DNA from: Rodentibacter caecimuris
Lineage (GTDB): Bacteria > Pseudomonadota > Gammaproteobacteria > Enterobacterales > Pasteurellaceae
NCBI RefSeq assembly: GCF_024622045.1
Contig: NZ_JANKBP010000008.1
DNA length: 64,000 bases
Strand: one strand, 5' to 3'
The notes beneath the pieces were generated by a model that worked only from the letters and a program-made list of their open reading frames with translations, was not told where the DNA came from and searched no databases. Shown here one piece after another: positions 45,523 to 54,303 of the stretch (position 1 is the first letter of the stretch; each line of letters starts with the position of its first letter). Position numbers and translations under genes: made by a program.

Positions 45523-45718
45523 AACCTTTCGGTTCGGTTTGATTTAATATCAAAATAGCCCTCTCAACGGGCTTTTTCAAGTCATTTCTGCCTGCAAGAA
45601 ATAAGAATATTAAAAAATATGATCTAGATCTCATTTGCCAATATTACTGGTTTTCTTTTCATAAAAAATTGTTACCATGAAAGGCTAGAAGGGAAAACGC
45701 TCAAAAAGCGTCTTTATT
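45523..45718. other. Raised hairpin density in the raiA-yafY spacer
   Basis: The 45497-45934 spacer has no gene but shows three hairpins: GAACC-TTTC-GGTTC near 45525-45538, AGCCC (45557-45561) with GGGCT (45569-45573) followed by TTTTT, and ACGCT (45697-45701) with AGCGT (45707-45711) followed by CTTTATTTATT. The last two look like terminators reading rightward, although no plus-strand gene precedes them. A small RNA or a raiA leader is possible. Confidence 0.3.
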
Positions 45719-45934
45719 TATTATGATTGTCTTGTTAGGTTAAAATTGTTCGACATATATCTTCAAGCTTGGAGATTTTCTTTTATTTTTACTTTTATCG
45801 GAATAATTGATTAAACCTATTGCAGGATAACATTAAGTTTGGAACTAGCTTTGATGAGCGATAGTCAAAACTAGAAAAAATAAGAATGTGTTTAAACCAA
45901 AAATCCGGTATGACAATACGAACAAGGAAAAATC

Positions 45935-46633
45935 ATGGCCAAAACTCAACGGCTACTCAGTTTACTGCAACTACTTAGCAATTATCGTTATCCGGTTAAA
46001 GCTGAGATATTAGCGGAAAGGCTTAATGTTAGCATACGTACAATTTATAGAGATATTGATATGCTATGTTGCCAAGGGGCGATGATTGAAGGAGCGAGAG
46101 GGATAGGTTATCAGTTAAGAAAAGAGTTCTCCCTCCCCACAAGTTTATTATCAAAAGAAGAAGTTGAAGCATTAATTCTAGGAATTCGCTGGGTAACTAA
46201 GCACACTGACACTTCTTTATCGAATTCAGCCCTATCCGCACTAATGAAAATCTCATCAATGATCCCCTCGCAACAAAAAAATGATTTACATAACACACCG
46301 TTGTGGGTTATTAGCCAAAAGAAAATCCCACAACAAAATCAATTTTTAATGACTATTCGAAAAGCAATACGCTTAGAAACGCAAATATTAGTACATTACC
46401 AAAATAAACATAATATCTTTTCCGAAAGAATTATTTCACCTATTGCAGTTGGATTTTTTGATCAGAATGTTGTTATTGCGGCTTGGTGTGAATTAAAACA
46501 AGATTTTCGTCATTTTCGCTTAGATAGAATCTTACAGATGTCATTACTAGAAAAAAACTATCCTCAAAGCCATGCCAGCCTACTGTCTAACTGGAGACGG
46601 CACGAAGGAATAGTGCCGGAAAAACACTACTGA
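45935..46633 (+). CDS. YafY-type HTH/WYL transcriptional regulator
   Basis: 232 residues. An N-terminal winged HTH (residues ~5-60: QRLLSLLQLLSNYRYPVKAE, RLNVSIRTIYRDIDML) is followed by a WYL domain (ILVHYQNKHNIFSERIISPI, CELKQDFRHFRLDRILQ). WYL proteins sense small ligands or nucleic acids and often control neighbours; the GST gene 100 bases downstream on the same strand is the obvious candidate. AAGGAAAAATC precedes the ATG. Confidence 0.9.
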   Translation: MAKTQRLLSLLQLLSNYRYPVKAEILAERLNVSIRTIYRDIDMLCCQGAMIEGARGIGYQLRKEFSLPTSLLSKEEVEALILGIRWVTKHTDTSLSNSALSALMKISSMIPSQQKNDLHNTPLWVISQKKIPQQNQFLMTIRKAIRLETQILVHYQNKHNIFSERIISPIAVGFFDQNVVIAAWCELKQDFRHFRLDRILQMSLLEKNYPQSHASLLSNWRRHEGIVPEKHY

Positions 46634-46736
46634 CAGTATATGACACAAAATGTATTTACCCTGTCTTCATCAAATCTCAAATGCTTTTTTGATTTGTATT
46701 TAAACCTATGTAATACAACCTTCAACGCTAGGAGTC

Positions 46737-47357
46737 ATGATGAAAAATTTAACTTTCTATACTAATCCACTTTCTAGAGGACGTGTTGTCCGCTGGGCAC
46801 TAGAAGAGTGTGGGGCTAATTATGAAACTGTTTTATTGGATTTTTCGACAATTAAAAATCCAAGCTATCTGGCAGTTAATCCTATGGGGAAAATTCCGTC
46901 ATTAAAACATGGCGATACGGTTATCACTGAAGCCGCAGCAATTTGTATGTATTTAGCAGATATATTTCCGGAAAAATCGCTCTCGCCATCAATAAACTCT
47001 ATCTATCGCGGAGAATACTATCGTTGGTTATTTTTTACCGCCGCTACATTTGAAGCTGCGGTTATGGAAAAATACACACAGGTGAGCTTAAAAGATGAAT
47101 ATAGAAAAGCCCTCGGATATGGGGATTTAGATACGGTGCTAAATACCCTAAGAAATCATCTGTCAGATAGAAAATATATTTGTGCAGAACAGTTTAGTAT
47201 TGCGGATATTGTACTAACAAAATTGCTGGAACATGGCATTTATCGTGCAAAAGTAATTGAACCGGAGCCTGTTTTTCAGCATTATCTTGATACCATGCAA
47301 CAACGTCCTGCGTATCAAAAAGCGAAGTATCTGGATGATCTCTTAGTCGAAAATTAA
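46737..47357 (+). CDS. Glutathione S-transferase family protein
   Basis: 206 residues from 46737; the second ATG at 46740 is better spaced from AGGAG. The thioredoxin-like N-terminal domain contains SRGRVVRWALEECGANYETV and the glutathione-binding MGKIPSLKHGDTVITEAAAI. The C-terminal all-helical domain includes FSIADIVLTKLLEHG. Cytosolic; probable detoxification of electrophiles. Substrate not deducible. Paired with the upstream WYL regulator. Confidence 0.9.
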   Translation: MMKNLTFYTNPLSRGRVVRWALEECGANYETVLLDFSTIKNPSYLAVNPMGKIPSLKHGDTVITEAAAICMYLADIFPEKSLSPSINSIYRGEYYRWLFFTAATFEAAVMEKYTQVSLKDEYRKALGYGDLDTVLNTLRNHLSDRKYICAEQFSIADIVLTKLLEHGIYRAKVIEPEPVFQHYLDTMQQRPAYQKAKYLDDLLVEN

Positions 47358-47374
47358 AGGGCTATAGCAGACAA

Positions 47375-47552
47375 CTAGATCAAACATTCCTTAATCAATT
47401 GCTTTAAAATGAAAATTTGAGATTTTATTTTACTATTATTAAAACGCCATTCGCATTCCTTTAAATACCATTCAAAATGGGCTTTAGAGATACCGTTAAA
47501 TTTACGCAAATGGCGTTTTGCTTGATTCTAAAAATGCTCAATGCCAGTATAG
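47375..47552 (-). pseudogene. IS1016-like (IS1595 family) transposase remnant
   Basis: Read on the minus strand, the segment gives the C-terminal ~58 codons of an IS1016 transposase: TGIEHF*NQAKRHLRKFNGIS, then KAHFEWYLKECEWRFNNSKI and KSQIFILKQLIKECLI, with its own TAG stop at 47375-47377. The expected Trp after GIEHF is a TAG stop, and everything upstream of ~47552 is missing, the next bases being the 3' end of alsT. IS1016 is common in Haemophilus. No terminal repeats are visible. Confidence 0.85.
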
Positions 47553-47555
47553 AAA

Positions 47556-48923
47556 CTAAGTTGCCTCATCTTGATCCTGTTGATGAATCTTCAAACGTGC
47601 AAAATAATCTTTTGTTTGTTCAATTACCACTTTACGTAATCCGATTAGGGCAATTAAGTTAGGAAATGCCATTAAGCCATTTACAATGTCTGCTAAAATC
47701 CAGATCAAATCTAATTTTAAGAATGAACCGGCTCCAACCAAAATAATAAATATTAATCGATACAAACGGATACTACGGGTTCCGACCAAATACACGAAAC
47801 AGCGTTCACCGTAATAACACCAACCTAAAATTGTCGTAAACGCAAAGAATAATAGTCCAATAGTCACAACCGTTGCGCCAATCGAAGAACCCAGCCCTTG
47901 AGAAAATGCCGCATTAGTCACCATTGCTCCGGCAAATTCAGGATTACTCCAAGCACCGGTGAGAACCAATACAATTCCCGTCATGGAACACACAATAATG
48001 GTATCTAAAAAAGTTCCGGTCATTGAAATGAGACCTTGACGAACCGGCTCTCGTGTTTGTGCGGCAGCGGCAGCAATAGGGGCACTTCCCAATCCTGATT
48101 CATTCGAAAAAATACCTCGTGCTACGCCCGATTGAATGGCTTTCATCACGGTGAAACCTAATGCTCCGCCCAATGCAGATTGTGGGTTAAATGCGCTATG
48201 AACGATCAGCAACACGGCATCCGGTACCCGCTCCCAATTTAATAAAATAATAATGAGAGATGCCACAACATAAGAAATCGCCATAAAGGGAACAATAATC
48301 GCTGATGTCGTTGCGATACGTTTTACTCCGCCTAAAATAATCATTGCCACTAAAACGGTAACGACAGCCGCAGTGACAATCACCGGAATATGAAAGGTAT
48401 CTTGCATCGCATGAGTGATCGCATTCACCTGTGGAAAAGTGCCGATACCGAAAAATGCCACTAAGACGCCGAACACCGCAAACATCTTGGCTAACCATTT
48501 AATCCCAAGACCATGTTCAATGTAATACATCGGACCGCCGGACATAAATCCGCGGCGATCTTTCACCCGATATTTGACCGCAAGCAAACATTCCGCATAC
48601 TTAGTCGCCATGCCAAGCAATGCCACTAACCACATCCAAAAAATCGCGCCGGGTCCGCCTGCCTGTACCGCCGTAGCAACACCGACGATATTTCCCGTTC
48701 CAATGGTTGCCGCTAAGGCAGTGCTCAACGCAGCAAAAGAAGACACATCCCCTTTTCCGCCACGTTCTTTTTTAAATAAATAACCAATCGCAAGCGGTAA
48801 ATAACGAATTTGAATAAAACCTAAACGTAAAGTGAGATAAAGCCCCGTACCGGATAATAAAATTAATAAGGGTGGTCCCCAAATAAAGCTATCAATCGTA
48901 GATAAAATTGTCGTAAATGACAT
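47556..48923 (-). CDS. alsT: Sodium:alanine/glycine symporter (AGCS family)
   Basis: 455 residues from the ATG at 48923 (GAGGAATCACA upstream); the frame opens at 48977. A polytopic inner-membrane carrier with ten or eleven helices. AGCS signatures: GDVSSFAALSTALAATIGTG, NIVGVATAVQAGGPGAIFWM, SGGPMYYIEHGLG and GIFSNESGLGSAPIAAAAA. It imports alanine or glycine with Na+. A tandem glycine riboswitch in its leader points to glycine as the relevant substrate. Its 3' end abuts the IS1016 remnant. Confidence 0.94.
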   Translation of the reverse strand: MSFTTILSTIDSFIWGPPLLILLSGTGLYLTLRLGFIQIRYLPLAIGYLFKKERGGKGDVSSFAALSTALAATIGTGNIVGVATAVQAGGPGAIFWMWLVALLGMATKYAECLLAVKYRVKDRRGFMSGGPMYYIEHGLGIKWLAKMFAVFGVLVAFFGIGTFPQVNAITHAMQDTFHIPVIVTAAVVTVLVAMIILGGVKRIATTSAIIVPFMAISYVVASLIIILLNWERVPDAVLLIVHSAFNPQSALGGALGFTVMKAIQSGVARGIFSNESGLGSAPIAAAAAQTREPVRQGLISMTGTFLDTIIVCSMTGIVLVLTGAWSNPEFAGAMVTNAAFSQGLGSSIGATVVTIGLLFFAFTTILGWCYYGERCFVYLVGTRSIRLYRLIFIILVGAGSFLKLDLIWILADIVNGLMAFPNLIALIGLRKVVIEQTKDYFARLKIHQQDQDEAT

Positions 48924-49009
48924 TGTGATTCCTCGTCGTCTAAAAACCAATAAACGCGACAAGGAGACGAAAAGCATCCGTGAGAAGAAAGAAAAATACA
49001 GATTGTCTT

Positions 49010-49206
49010 TTAGCCCCTGTCCTTTTGCCTGAGCGTTTGAAAAACGGTGTTAAAAACAACCGCTCTTTTGCGCCTTCGGCGTCCATTTACAGCATTGTGC
49101 AATGGATCTCTCCAAGGGTTCGTCCAGTAACAGTCCCTGCACTTACGTGCGCCTGAAAGATTTTACATCGTCGGCGTAGGGTTAATTCCCTACTCTCCAG
49201 CTACCT
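49010..49206 (-). promoter_or_regulatory. Tandem glycine riboswitch upstream of alsT
   Basis: On the minus strand two glycine aptamers follow each other. The first, from ~49206, has GCTGGAGAGTAGG, CGCCGACG and ATCTTTCAGGC, ending near AGGGACTGTTACTGGACGAA. The second has TTGGAGAGA, GACGCCGAAGGCGCAA and AACGCTCAGGCAAAAGGACA, closing at AGGGGC (~49012). These are the conserved cores of the gcvT-class element. The ~85 bases to the alsT start form the expression platform. It likely lets glycine control glycine uptake. Confidence 0.93.
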
Positions 49207-49444
49207 TCATCCGAACTCATTTTCCCTGACTTATCAGAAAAACGGGGCGGATTTTAGCAAAATCAAGAAAATTGATCAATGTAATACCACGATTTTAACA
49301 GAGCCAGCTCACACAATATTTGAGATTCACAATGACATTTCTTTTGATTATTTTTTAACCTAAAAAGTCTCTATGATTTTTAACGCTAATAAAACAATTA
49401 CATAGTAGAATAAAAAGAGTGATTAGTTTTTCAGGAAATCTAAA

Positions 49445-50011
49445 ATGTGGTTGCTATTTGATCTTAATAAAAATAATCGGAAGGAAATAAAAGAAGAAAT
49501 TTTAAATTACTTAGATAAAAATAAGGTTATTCCGCTAAAAAATATTGAAGATGTAAAAAAACAAGGAGAAAGTTTACCCAATTTAGATAAAGATTTTAAT
49601 GCTGAAATTAGAATTTGGCTACCAAATATTCTCTATCAATATATTTCTGAAAATAGTTACTCCGTTGCAAATAGCATCCGAGAAGTATTAATTGAACATT
49701 GTTATGGAAAGATTGCGGTGCGGCAAATGCGTAGGAAATATGTTGACAAAACTTATGAGAGAAAAATTAAATTTTCTATTTCAGAAAAGAAGGTAAATTT
49801 AGAAATGCTCATTTTAGGAAAGAAAAATACGCCTTCTAAAATTGCCTGCAATAAAAAACTAAAAAATGATTTAGAAAAATTAGCCAACCTAAATAATTGC
49901 ACCTTATCAGAGTATATTCGTGATGTTTTATATAAACATTATTTTGGTAATGGGTTTGTAACAAATCTTGATTTGGTTGAAGAAGATGACTTTAGCGAGG
50001 AAAACAAATGA
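49445..50011 (+). CDS. Uncharacterised protein with two ribbon-helix-helix-like units
   Basis: 188 residues, highly charged, no signal peptide. Two related segments are seen at ~53-95 (AEIRIWLPNILYQYISENSY, SIREVLIEHCYGK) and ~133-175 (KIACNKKLKNDLEKLANLNN, YIRDVLYKHYFGN). Each has a beta strand and two helices ending in IR-[DE]-VL-x-[EK]-H, the shape of RHH/MobC-like DNA-binding folds. I infer a DNA-binding or antitoxin-like role, but no family is certain. AGGAAATCTAAA precedes the ATG; its stop overlaps the next start by four bases, so it leads a four-gene operon. Lys- and Asn-rich, AT-rich codons suggest acquired DNA. Confidence 0.7.
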   Translation: MWLLFDLNKNNRKEIKEEILNYLDKNKVIPLKNIEDVKKQGESLPNLDKDFNAEIRIWLPNILYQYISENSYSVANSIREVLIEHCYGKIAVRQMRRKYVDKTYERKIKFSISEKKVNLEMLILGKKNTPSKIACNKKLKNDLEKLANLNNCTLSEYIRDVLYKHYFGNGFVTNLDLVEEDDFSEENK

Positions 50012-50757
50012 AAAAAATTTTATTTTTATCAATCTTAGTGCTTTCTGCCTGTTCATCAAATGTGGACAATTATGTAGTAAAAGATGAAGTTACTCTCAGT
50101 ATGTCTGATTATATCCAAAAAGCACTTAAGATGTATGGTGGTGCAGAATCATCAAATGATCCAGTAAAAATAAATGCACTAGGTATAATGTATGATTCTG
50201 GTTTTGGCGTACCTAAAAATCCACAAAAAGCGAGAGAGTTATATTTAAAAGCTGGGAAATTAGGCTACGGTTCAGGATACTGTAATCTTGCTGCTAGCTA
50301 CCAAGATGATAATAACGTTAAAGATTATAAAAAGATAAGAGAGTATTATTTTCACGCTATGATGGCGAAGAAAAAAAATATTTGTGGTTATAAAGGTTTA
50401 GGTGATACCTATCATTATGGCTATGGTGTCAAACCTAATATCAAAAAAGCTAAAGAACACTATTTAATGGCTATTGAATCAATTGAGAGCAGAGGGAGAT
50501 TCTTAGATATACTTTTTAAATCTTTTGAAATGATTGACAAGACTGGAAAGGAAAAAGATGAAAGTTATATAAAGAGTGAAACTGGAGATGATGGTTATGC
50601 TGAATATCAGCTTTCTGAAATAGCTAAAAAAGAGGGAAATCATAGTGAGGCACAGCAATGGTCTAATAAAGCAAATGAAAAAGGTTTCTACCAAAAACAA
50701 AAAATGTCTCAAACGGATTACTTAATTCAAACACTTAAATTGAAGGAACTAAAATGA
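50008..50757 (+). CDS. Sel1-repeat lipoprotein
   Basis: 249 residues. The N-terminus MKKILFLSILVLSAC is a lipoprotein signal with lipobox LSA|C. At least two Sel1-like repeats follow (ALGIMYDSGFGVPKNPQKAR; GLGDTYHYGYGVKPNIKKAK) plus degenerate ones (YAEYQLSEIAKKEGNHSEAQ). Sel1 solenoids bind proteins or peptides. Overlaps its neighbours by four bases on each side (ATGA), hence translationally coupled. Probably periplasmic on the outer membrane; function unknown. Confidence 0.85.
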   Translation: MKKILFLSILVLSACSSNVDNYVVKDEVTLSMSDYIQKALKMYGGAESSNDPVKINALGIMYDSGFGVPKNPQKARELYLKAGKLGYGSGYCNLAASYQDDNNVKDYKKIREYYFHAMMAKKKNICGYKGLGDTYHYGYGVKPNIKKAKEHYLMAIESIESRGRFLDILFKSFEMIDKTGKEKDESYIKSETGDDGYAEYQLSEIAKKEGNHSEAQQWSNKANEKGFYQKQKMSQTDYLIQTLKLKELK

Positions 50758-51134
50758 AAAAAATCTTATTCCTATTAGTTATTTCTCTCTCTTTTTCTAC
50801 CTACGCCGCATTACCCAATAAATATGTAAAACTAGGAGAATCAGAAAACTTTATTTACTATGGAAATACAGAAGATGGATATGGGAACGGTGAAGCGTGG
50901 ATAGCTTTCAATAATAAAAGTGGCAGATCCTCTAAAATTGAACGATGGTCTGCAAGCTGTGGAAGAAATACTATTTCTAGTAATAATTACATTCTTTATG
51001 AGAAAAAAGATCTAACAGGTAAAGTATTAGAATCATCGTCTTATAAAAGATCTGGCTTATCTATGGGTAAAACTGTTTTCCCAGATACAGTAGGAGAAGA
51101 TGTCTATAATTTTATTTGTTATGGTATCTATTAA
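50754..51134 (+). CDS. Secreted protein, surface-adhesin-E-like
   Basis: 126 residues. A Sec signal peptide (MKKILFLLVISLSFSTYA, cut before ALP) precedes a ~105-residue beta-rich domain. The WSASCGRNTISSNNYILYEK stretch with a late FICYG cysteine resembles the short adhesin-E (protein E) domain of Haemophilus: a C...Y...G..L.S pattern followed by P..GE..Y..IC. The two cysteines may form a disulfide. Assignment is tentative; it could be an unrelated periplasmic beta protein. Confidence 0.6.
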   Translation: MKKILFLLVISLSFSTYAALPNKYVKLGESENFIYYGNTEDGYGNGEAWIAFNNKSGRSSKIERWSASCGRNTISSNNYILYEKKDLTGKVLESSSYKRSGLSMGKTVFPDTVGEDVYNFICYGIY

Positions 51135-51151
51135 TTACTCTAGGAATAATC

Positions 51152-51376
51152 ATGAAATTTAAAATACTCATATTAGTAAGTACTTTATTTTTAGTAATGT
51201 CATCTTCCTATTCTTTTGCCAAAGCAAGATGTTCAGATTTTTCCACTCAAGAGGAAGCTCAAGCCTATATGGTAAGATACGGCGCAACTTATTTAGACAG
51301 GGATCGAGATGGAGAAGCCTGTGAATGTTTACCCGGTGGAAGCAAATATGGTTCGAGTGTATGTAAACGCCGTTAA
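51152..51376 (+). CDS. Secreted Excalibur calcium-binding domain protein
   Basis: 74 residues from the ATG at 51152 (AGGAATAATC upstream); the frame opens at 51116 inside the previous gene. Signal peptide MKFKILILVSTLFLVMSSSY..SFA, then an Excalibur domain: CSDFSTQEEAQAYM, YLDRDRDGEACE with the DxDxDG calcium loop and paired cysteines. A short tail with CLPGG..SVCKRR adds two more cysteines. Last gene of the islet operon; the real function is unknown. Confidence 0.85.
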   Translation: MKFKILILVSTLFLVMSSSYSFAKARCSDFSTQEEAQAYMVRYGATYLDRDRDGEACECLPGGSKYGSSVCKRR

Positions 51377-51425
51377 TTAGCACCGCATTCTAAAGTGCTA
51401 GAACAATCATCAAAATCTAACGTAA

Positions 51426-51456
51426 CAAAAAGGGTGGATATCTTCCCCCCTTTTTC
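51426..51456. terminator. Bidirectional terminator between the islet and tktA
   Basis: AAAAAGGGTGG pairs with CC(C)CCCTTTTT across ATATCTT, between the convergent Excalibur gene and tktA. Confidence 0.7.
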
Positions 51457-51463
51457 AGTTTCA

Positions 51464-53461
51464 TTACAAAATTTCTTTCGCTGTCGCCACTACGTTATCC
51501 ACAGTGAAGCCAAACAATTTGAATAATTGATCGGCAGGGGCGGATTCACCGAATGAACTCATGCCGACAATACGACCACCAAAGCCCACGTATTTGTACC
51601 AAAAATCGGAAATACCCGCTTCAATCGCTACACGTTTAGTCACAGAAGAAGGCAAGACACTTTCACGGTATGCTTCATCTTGTTTATCAAAACGGTTGGT
51701 ACTTGGCATAGAAACCACACGCACGTTTTTGCCTTCTGCGGCAAGCACATCTGCCGCTTTAACGGCAAGTTCCACTTCCGAACCCGTTGCAATTAAGATT
51801 AAATCCGGTGTGCCGTTGCTGTCTTTTAAGATGTAAGCACCACGCGCCACATTCGCTAATTGCGCAGAAGTGCGGTCCATTTGCGCCAAGTTTTGGCGGG
51901 TGAAGATTAATGCACTCGGGCCGTCTTGACGTTCTACCGCTTGCTGCCATGCCAGTGCCGATTCAACTTGATCGCAAGGTCTCCACGTTTCAAGATTTGG
52001 AATTAAGCGCAATGAAGCCGTTTGCTCAATAGGTTGATGGGTTGGACCGTCTTCACCTAAGCCGATAGAATCGTGGGTGTAAACGAACAATGCGCGTTGT
52101 TTCATTAATGCAGCCATACGCACTGCATTGTGAGCGTATTCGTAGAACATCAAGAACGTTGCACCATAAGGAATGAAACCACCGTGTAAGGCAATACCGT
52201 TCATAATGGCTGACATACCAAATTCACGTACACCATAGTTGATGTAGTTGCCATCAACATTTTCATGCGCACGGATTGGTTTTGAGCCGCTCCATAAGGT
52301 TAGGTTAGAACTAGCTAAGTCAGCCGAACCGCCTAAAAATTCAGGTAATACCTGCGCATAGGCTTCAATCGCATTTTGTGAGGCTTTACGGCTTGCAATG
52401 CTCGCCGGATTTGCTTGTAATTTTTCAATAAAGGCTTGAGAGTATATTGACCAATCTTTCGGTAATTCTCCGCTCATACGGCGTTTAAATTCTGCTGCCA
52501 ATTCAGGATAGGCTTTTTCGTATGCGGCAAATTTTTCTTCCCAAGATTTTTCCGCTGCCGCACCTTTTGCTTTTGCATCCCACTCGGCATAATATTCCGC
52601 CGGAATTTCAAACGGGGCATAATCCCAATTTAGCGCTTGACGGGTTAATGCAATTTCTTCATCACCCAACGGTGCGCCGTGGCTATCATGAGAGCCGGAT
52701 TTATTCGGTGAACCAAAACCAATCACAGTTTTACAAATAATTAAGGTCGGTTTCTCTTTTTCTGCTTGGGCGAGAATGGTAGCCGCACGAATTTGTTCCG
52801 CGTCATGACCATCCACATTGCGAATAACCTGCCAACCGTAAGCTTCAAAACGGGCTGCGGTGTCATCGCTAAACCAACCGTCAACATGACCGTCAATGGA
52901 GATATTATTGTCATCATAAAAAGCAATTAATTTGCCCAAAGCGAGCGTACCAGCTAAAGAACAAGCCTCGTGAGAAATGCCCTCCATTAAACAACCGTCG
53001 CCTAAGAATACATAAGTATAGTGATCGACAATATCATGGCCTTCACGGTTAAATTGACCACCTAATGTCTTTTCTGCAATCGCCATGCCCACCGCATTGG
53101 TAATCCCTTGACCCAGCGGACCGGTTGTGGTTTCAACGCCCGGTGCATAGCCATATTCCGGATGGCCCGGTGTTTTAGAATGTAATTGGCGGAATTGTTT
53201 CAAATCTTCAATCGAAAGATCATAACCGGTTAAATGCAACAAGCTATAAATCAACATTGAACCATGCCCGTTGGACAAAACAAAACGGTCGCGATCCGCC
53301 CACTTAGGATTAGTCGGATTATGTTTTAAAAAATCACGCCATAACACTTCGGCAATATCTGCCATTCCCATCGGGGCTCCCGGATGACCTGATTTTGCTT
53401 TTTGTACCGCATCCATAGATAAGAAACGGATTGCATTGGCTAATTGTCTGCGAGTTGCCAT
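51464..53461 (-). CDS. tktA: Transketolase
   Basis: 665 residues. The ThDP-dependent enzyme moves two-carbon units in the pentose phosphate pathway. MDAVQKAKSGHPGAPMGMAD, FLGDGCLMEGISHEA (ThDP/metal), DDNNISIDGHV and THDSIGLGEDGPTHQPIEQ are intact. AGGAGAATAAT precedes the ATG. Confidence 0.98.
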   Translation of the reverse strand: MATRRQLANAIRFLSMDAVQKAKSGHPGAPMGMADIAEVLWRDFLKHNPTNPKWADRDRFVLSNGHGSMLIYSLLHLTGYDLSIEDLKQFRQLHSKTPGHPEYGYAPGVETTTGPLGQGITNAVGMAIAEKTLGGQFNREGHDIVDHYTYVFLGDGCLMEGISHEACSLAGTLALGKLIAFYDDNNISIDGHVDGWFSDDTAARFEAYGWQVIRNVDGHDAEQIRAATILAQAEKEKPTLIICKTVIGFGSPNKSGSHDSHGAPLGDEEIALTRQALNWDYAPFEIPAEYYAEWDAKAKGAAAEKSWEEKFAAYEKAYPELAAEFKRRMSGELPKDWSIYSQAFIEKLQANPASIASRKASQNAIEAYAQVLPEFLGGSADLASSNLTLWSGSKPIRAHENVDGNYINYGVREFGMSAIMNGIALHGGFIPYGATFLMFYEYAHNAVRMAALMKQRALFVYTHDSIGLGEDGPTHQPIEQTASLRLIPNLETWRPCDQVESALAWQQAVERQDGPSALIFTRQNLAQMDRTSAQLANVARGAYILKDSNGTPDLILIATGSEVELAVKAADVLAAEGKNVRVVSMPSTNRFDKQDEAYRESVLPSSVTKRVAIEAGISDFWYKYVGFGGRIVGMSSFGESAPADQLFKLFGFTVDNVVATAKEIL

Positions 53462-53566
53462 ATTATTCTCCTGTCTAAAGTAAATTGTTACCTATTCTAC
53501 CTTATTTATTTCGTCATTTAGGCAAAATAATTGAAATTTTATGCAATATCTATGATCTATCGTAAA

Positions 53567-54235
53567 TTATGTTCTACGCCGTCTTTGACGATACCGTTGA
53601 ATATTAGATTTAATCGGTAAATTGAGTGTTTTTTTAGGTTCATTCGCTTTACGATAAGCACGACGATAATGGCTTAAAAAATAGTGAATAGAACTCGCCA
53701 ATACTACGCCTAATAAAAATACGACAATCAGCTCACCGTAAAGTTGACGAAAAATTTGATTAATTTTACTCTGGGAGGTTTGCGCATATTGCCCGTCAAA
53801 GGTGACACGTAAAAAACCTTGAATACCCATGTTAGAATAGATCGGTTCAACAATTTGCTGGTTAGTATTTTCTTCCTCATTGGTTTCAAGCCCTAAACGC
53901 AAACGTAAACTTTCCGAGCCCGTACTTTGTGCTAATAATTTGCCCTGTGCATTATAAATTGAAGCGTCCAACACAAAATGCTCTTGCACAAAATTATCTA
54001 AATTTTCCGTCAGTTTTTCAGATTGCGCATTATTAACTAGCAGTACAGAAAACAAATTTGCTTGTTGGCGTACGAGAATATGAGATAGATTAAACACCTG
54101 ATTCACATTGGCAAACTGCGAACCTATTTTAAATTGCTGAATACCAAATAAAATTATCGCCAACGCAGCAAAGCAAAAAATCACGATCAGCACCAGCATC
54201 ACGGATTTTGTTAATTTTTCTTTGATTAAATGCAA
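53567..54235 (-). CDS. smp: Smp/YtjB-family inner-membrane protein
   Basis: 222 residues from a TTG at 54235 with GGGGAAAATAAC upstream; this start is provisional. Two membrane helices (~14-34 and ~168-188) enclose a periplasmic loop (~35-165) of SMP_2 type (DASIYNAQGKLLAQSTGSES, GIQGFLRVTFDGQYA). The C-terminal tail is basic (KSNIQRYRQRRRRT). The family is membrane-associated and of unknown role; it regularly sits divergent from serB, as here (68 bases). Confidence 0.8.
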   Translation of the reverse strand: MHLIKEKLTKSVMLVLIVIFCFAALAIILFGIQQFKIGSQFANVNQVFNLSHILVRQQANLFSVLLVNNAQSEKLTENLDNFVQEHFVLDASIYNAQGKLLAQSTGSESLRLRLGLETNEEENTNQQIVEPIYSNMGIQGFLRVTFDGQYAQTSQSKINQIFRQLYGELIVVFLLGVVLASSIHYFLSHYRRAYRKANEPKKTLNLPIKSNIQRYRQRRRRT

Positions 54236-54303
54236 GTTATTTTCCCCAATTCGCCCTTAAATCAGCTAGAATAGTTTTGATTTTATAATTTACAGGATTT
54301 TCT

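Noticed and set aside
47477..47662. Small plus-strand gene after the GST
   Set aside because: It is antisense to the IS1016 remnant and the end of alsT; the minus-strand reading explains the sequence.
49445..51376. Toxin-antitoxin system
   Set aside because: The first protein could be antitoxin-like, but all three partners carry export signals and none resembles a toxin.
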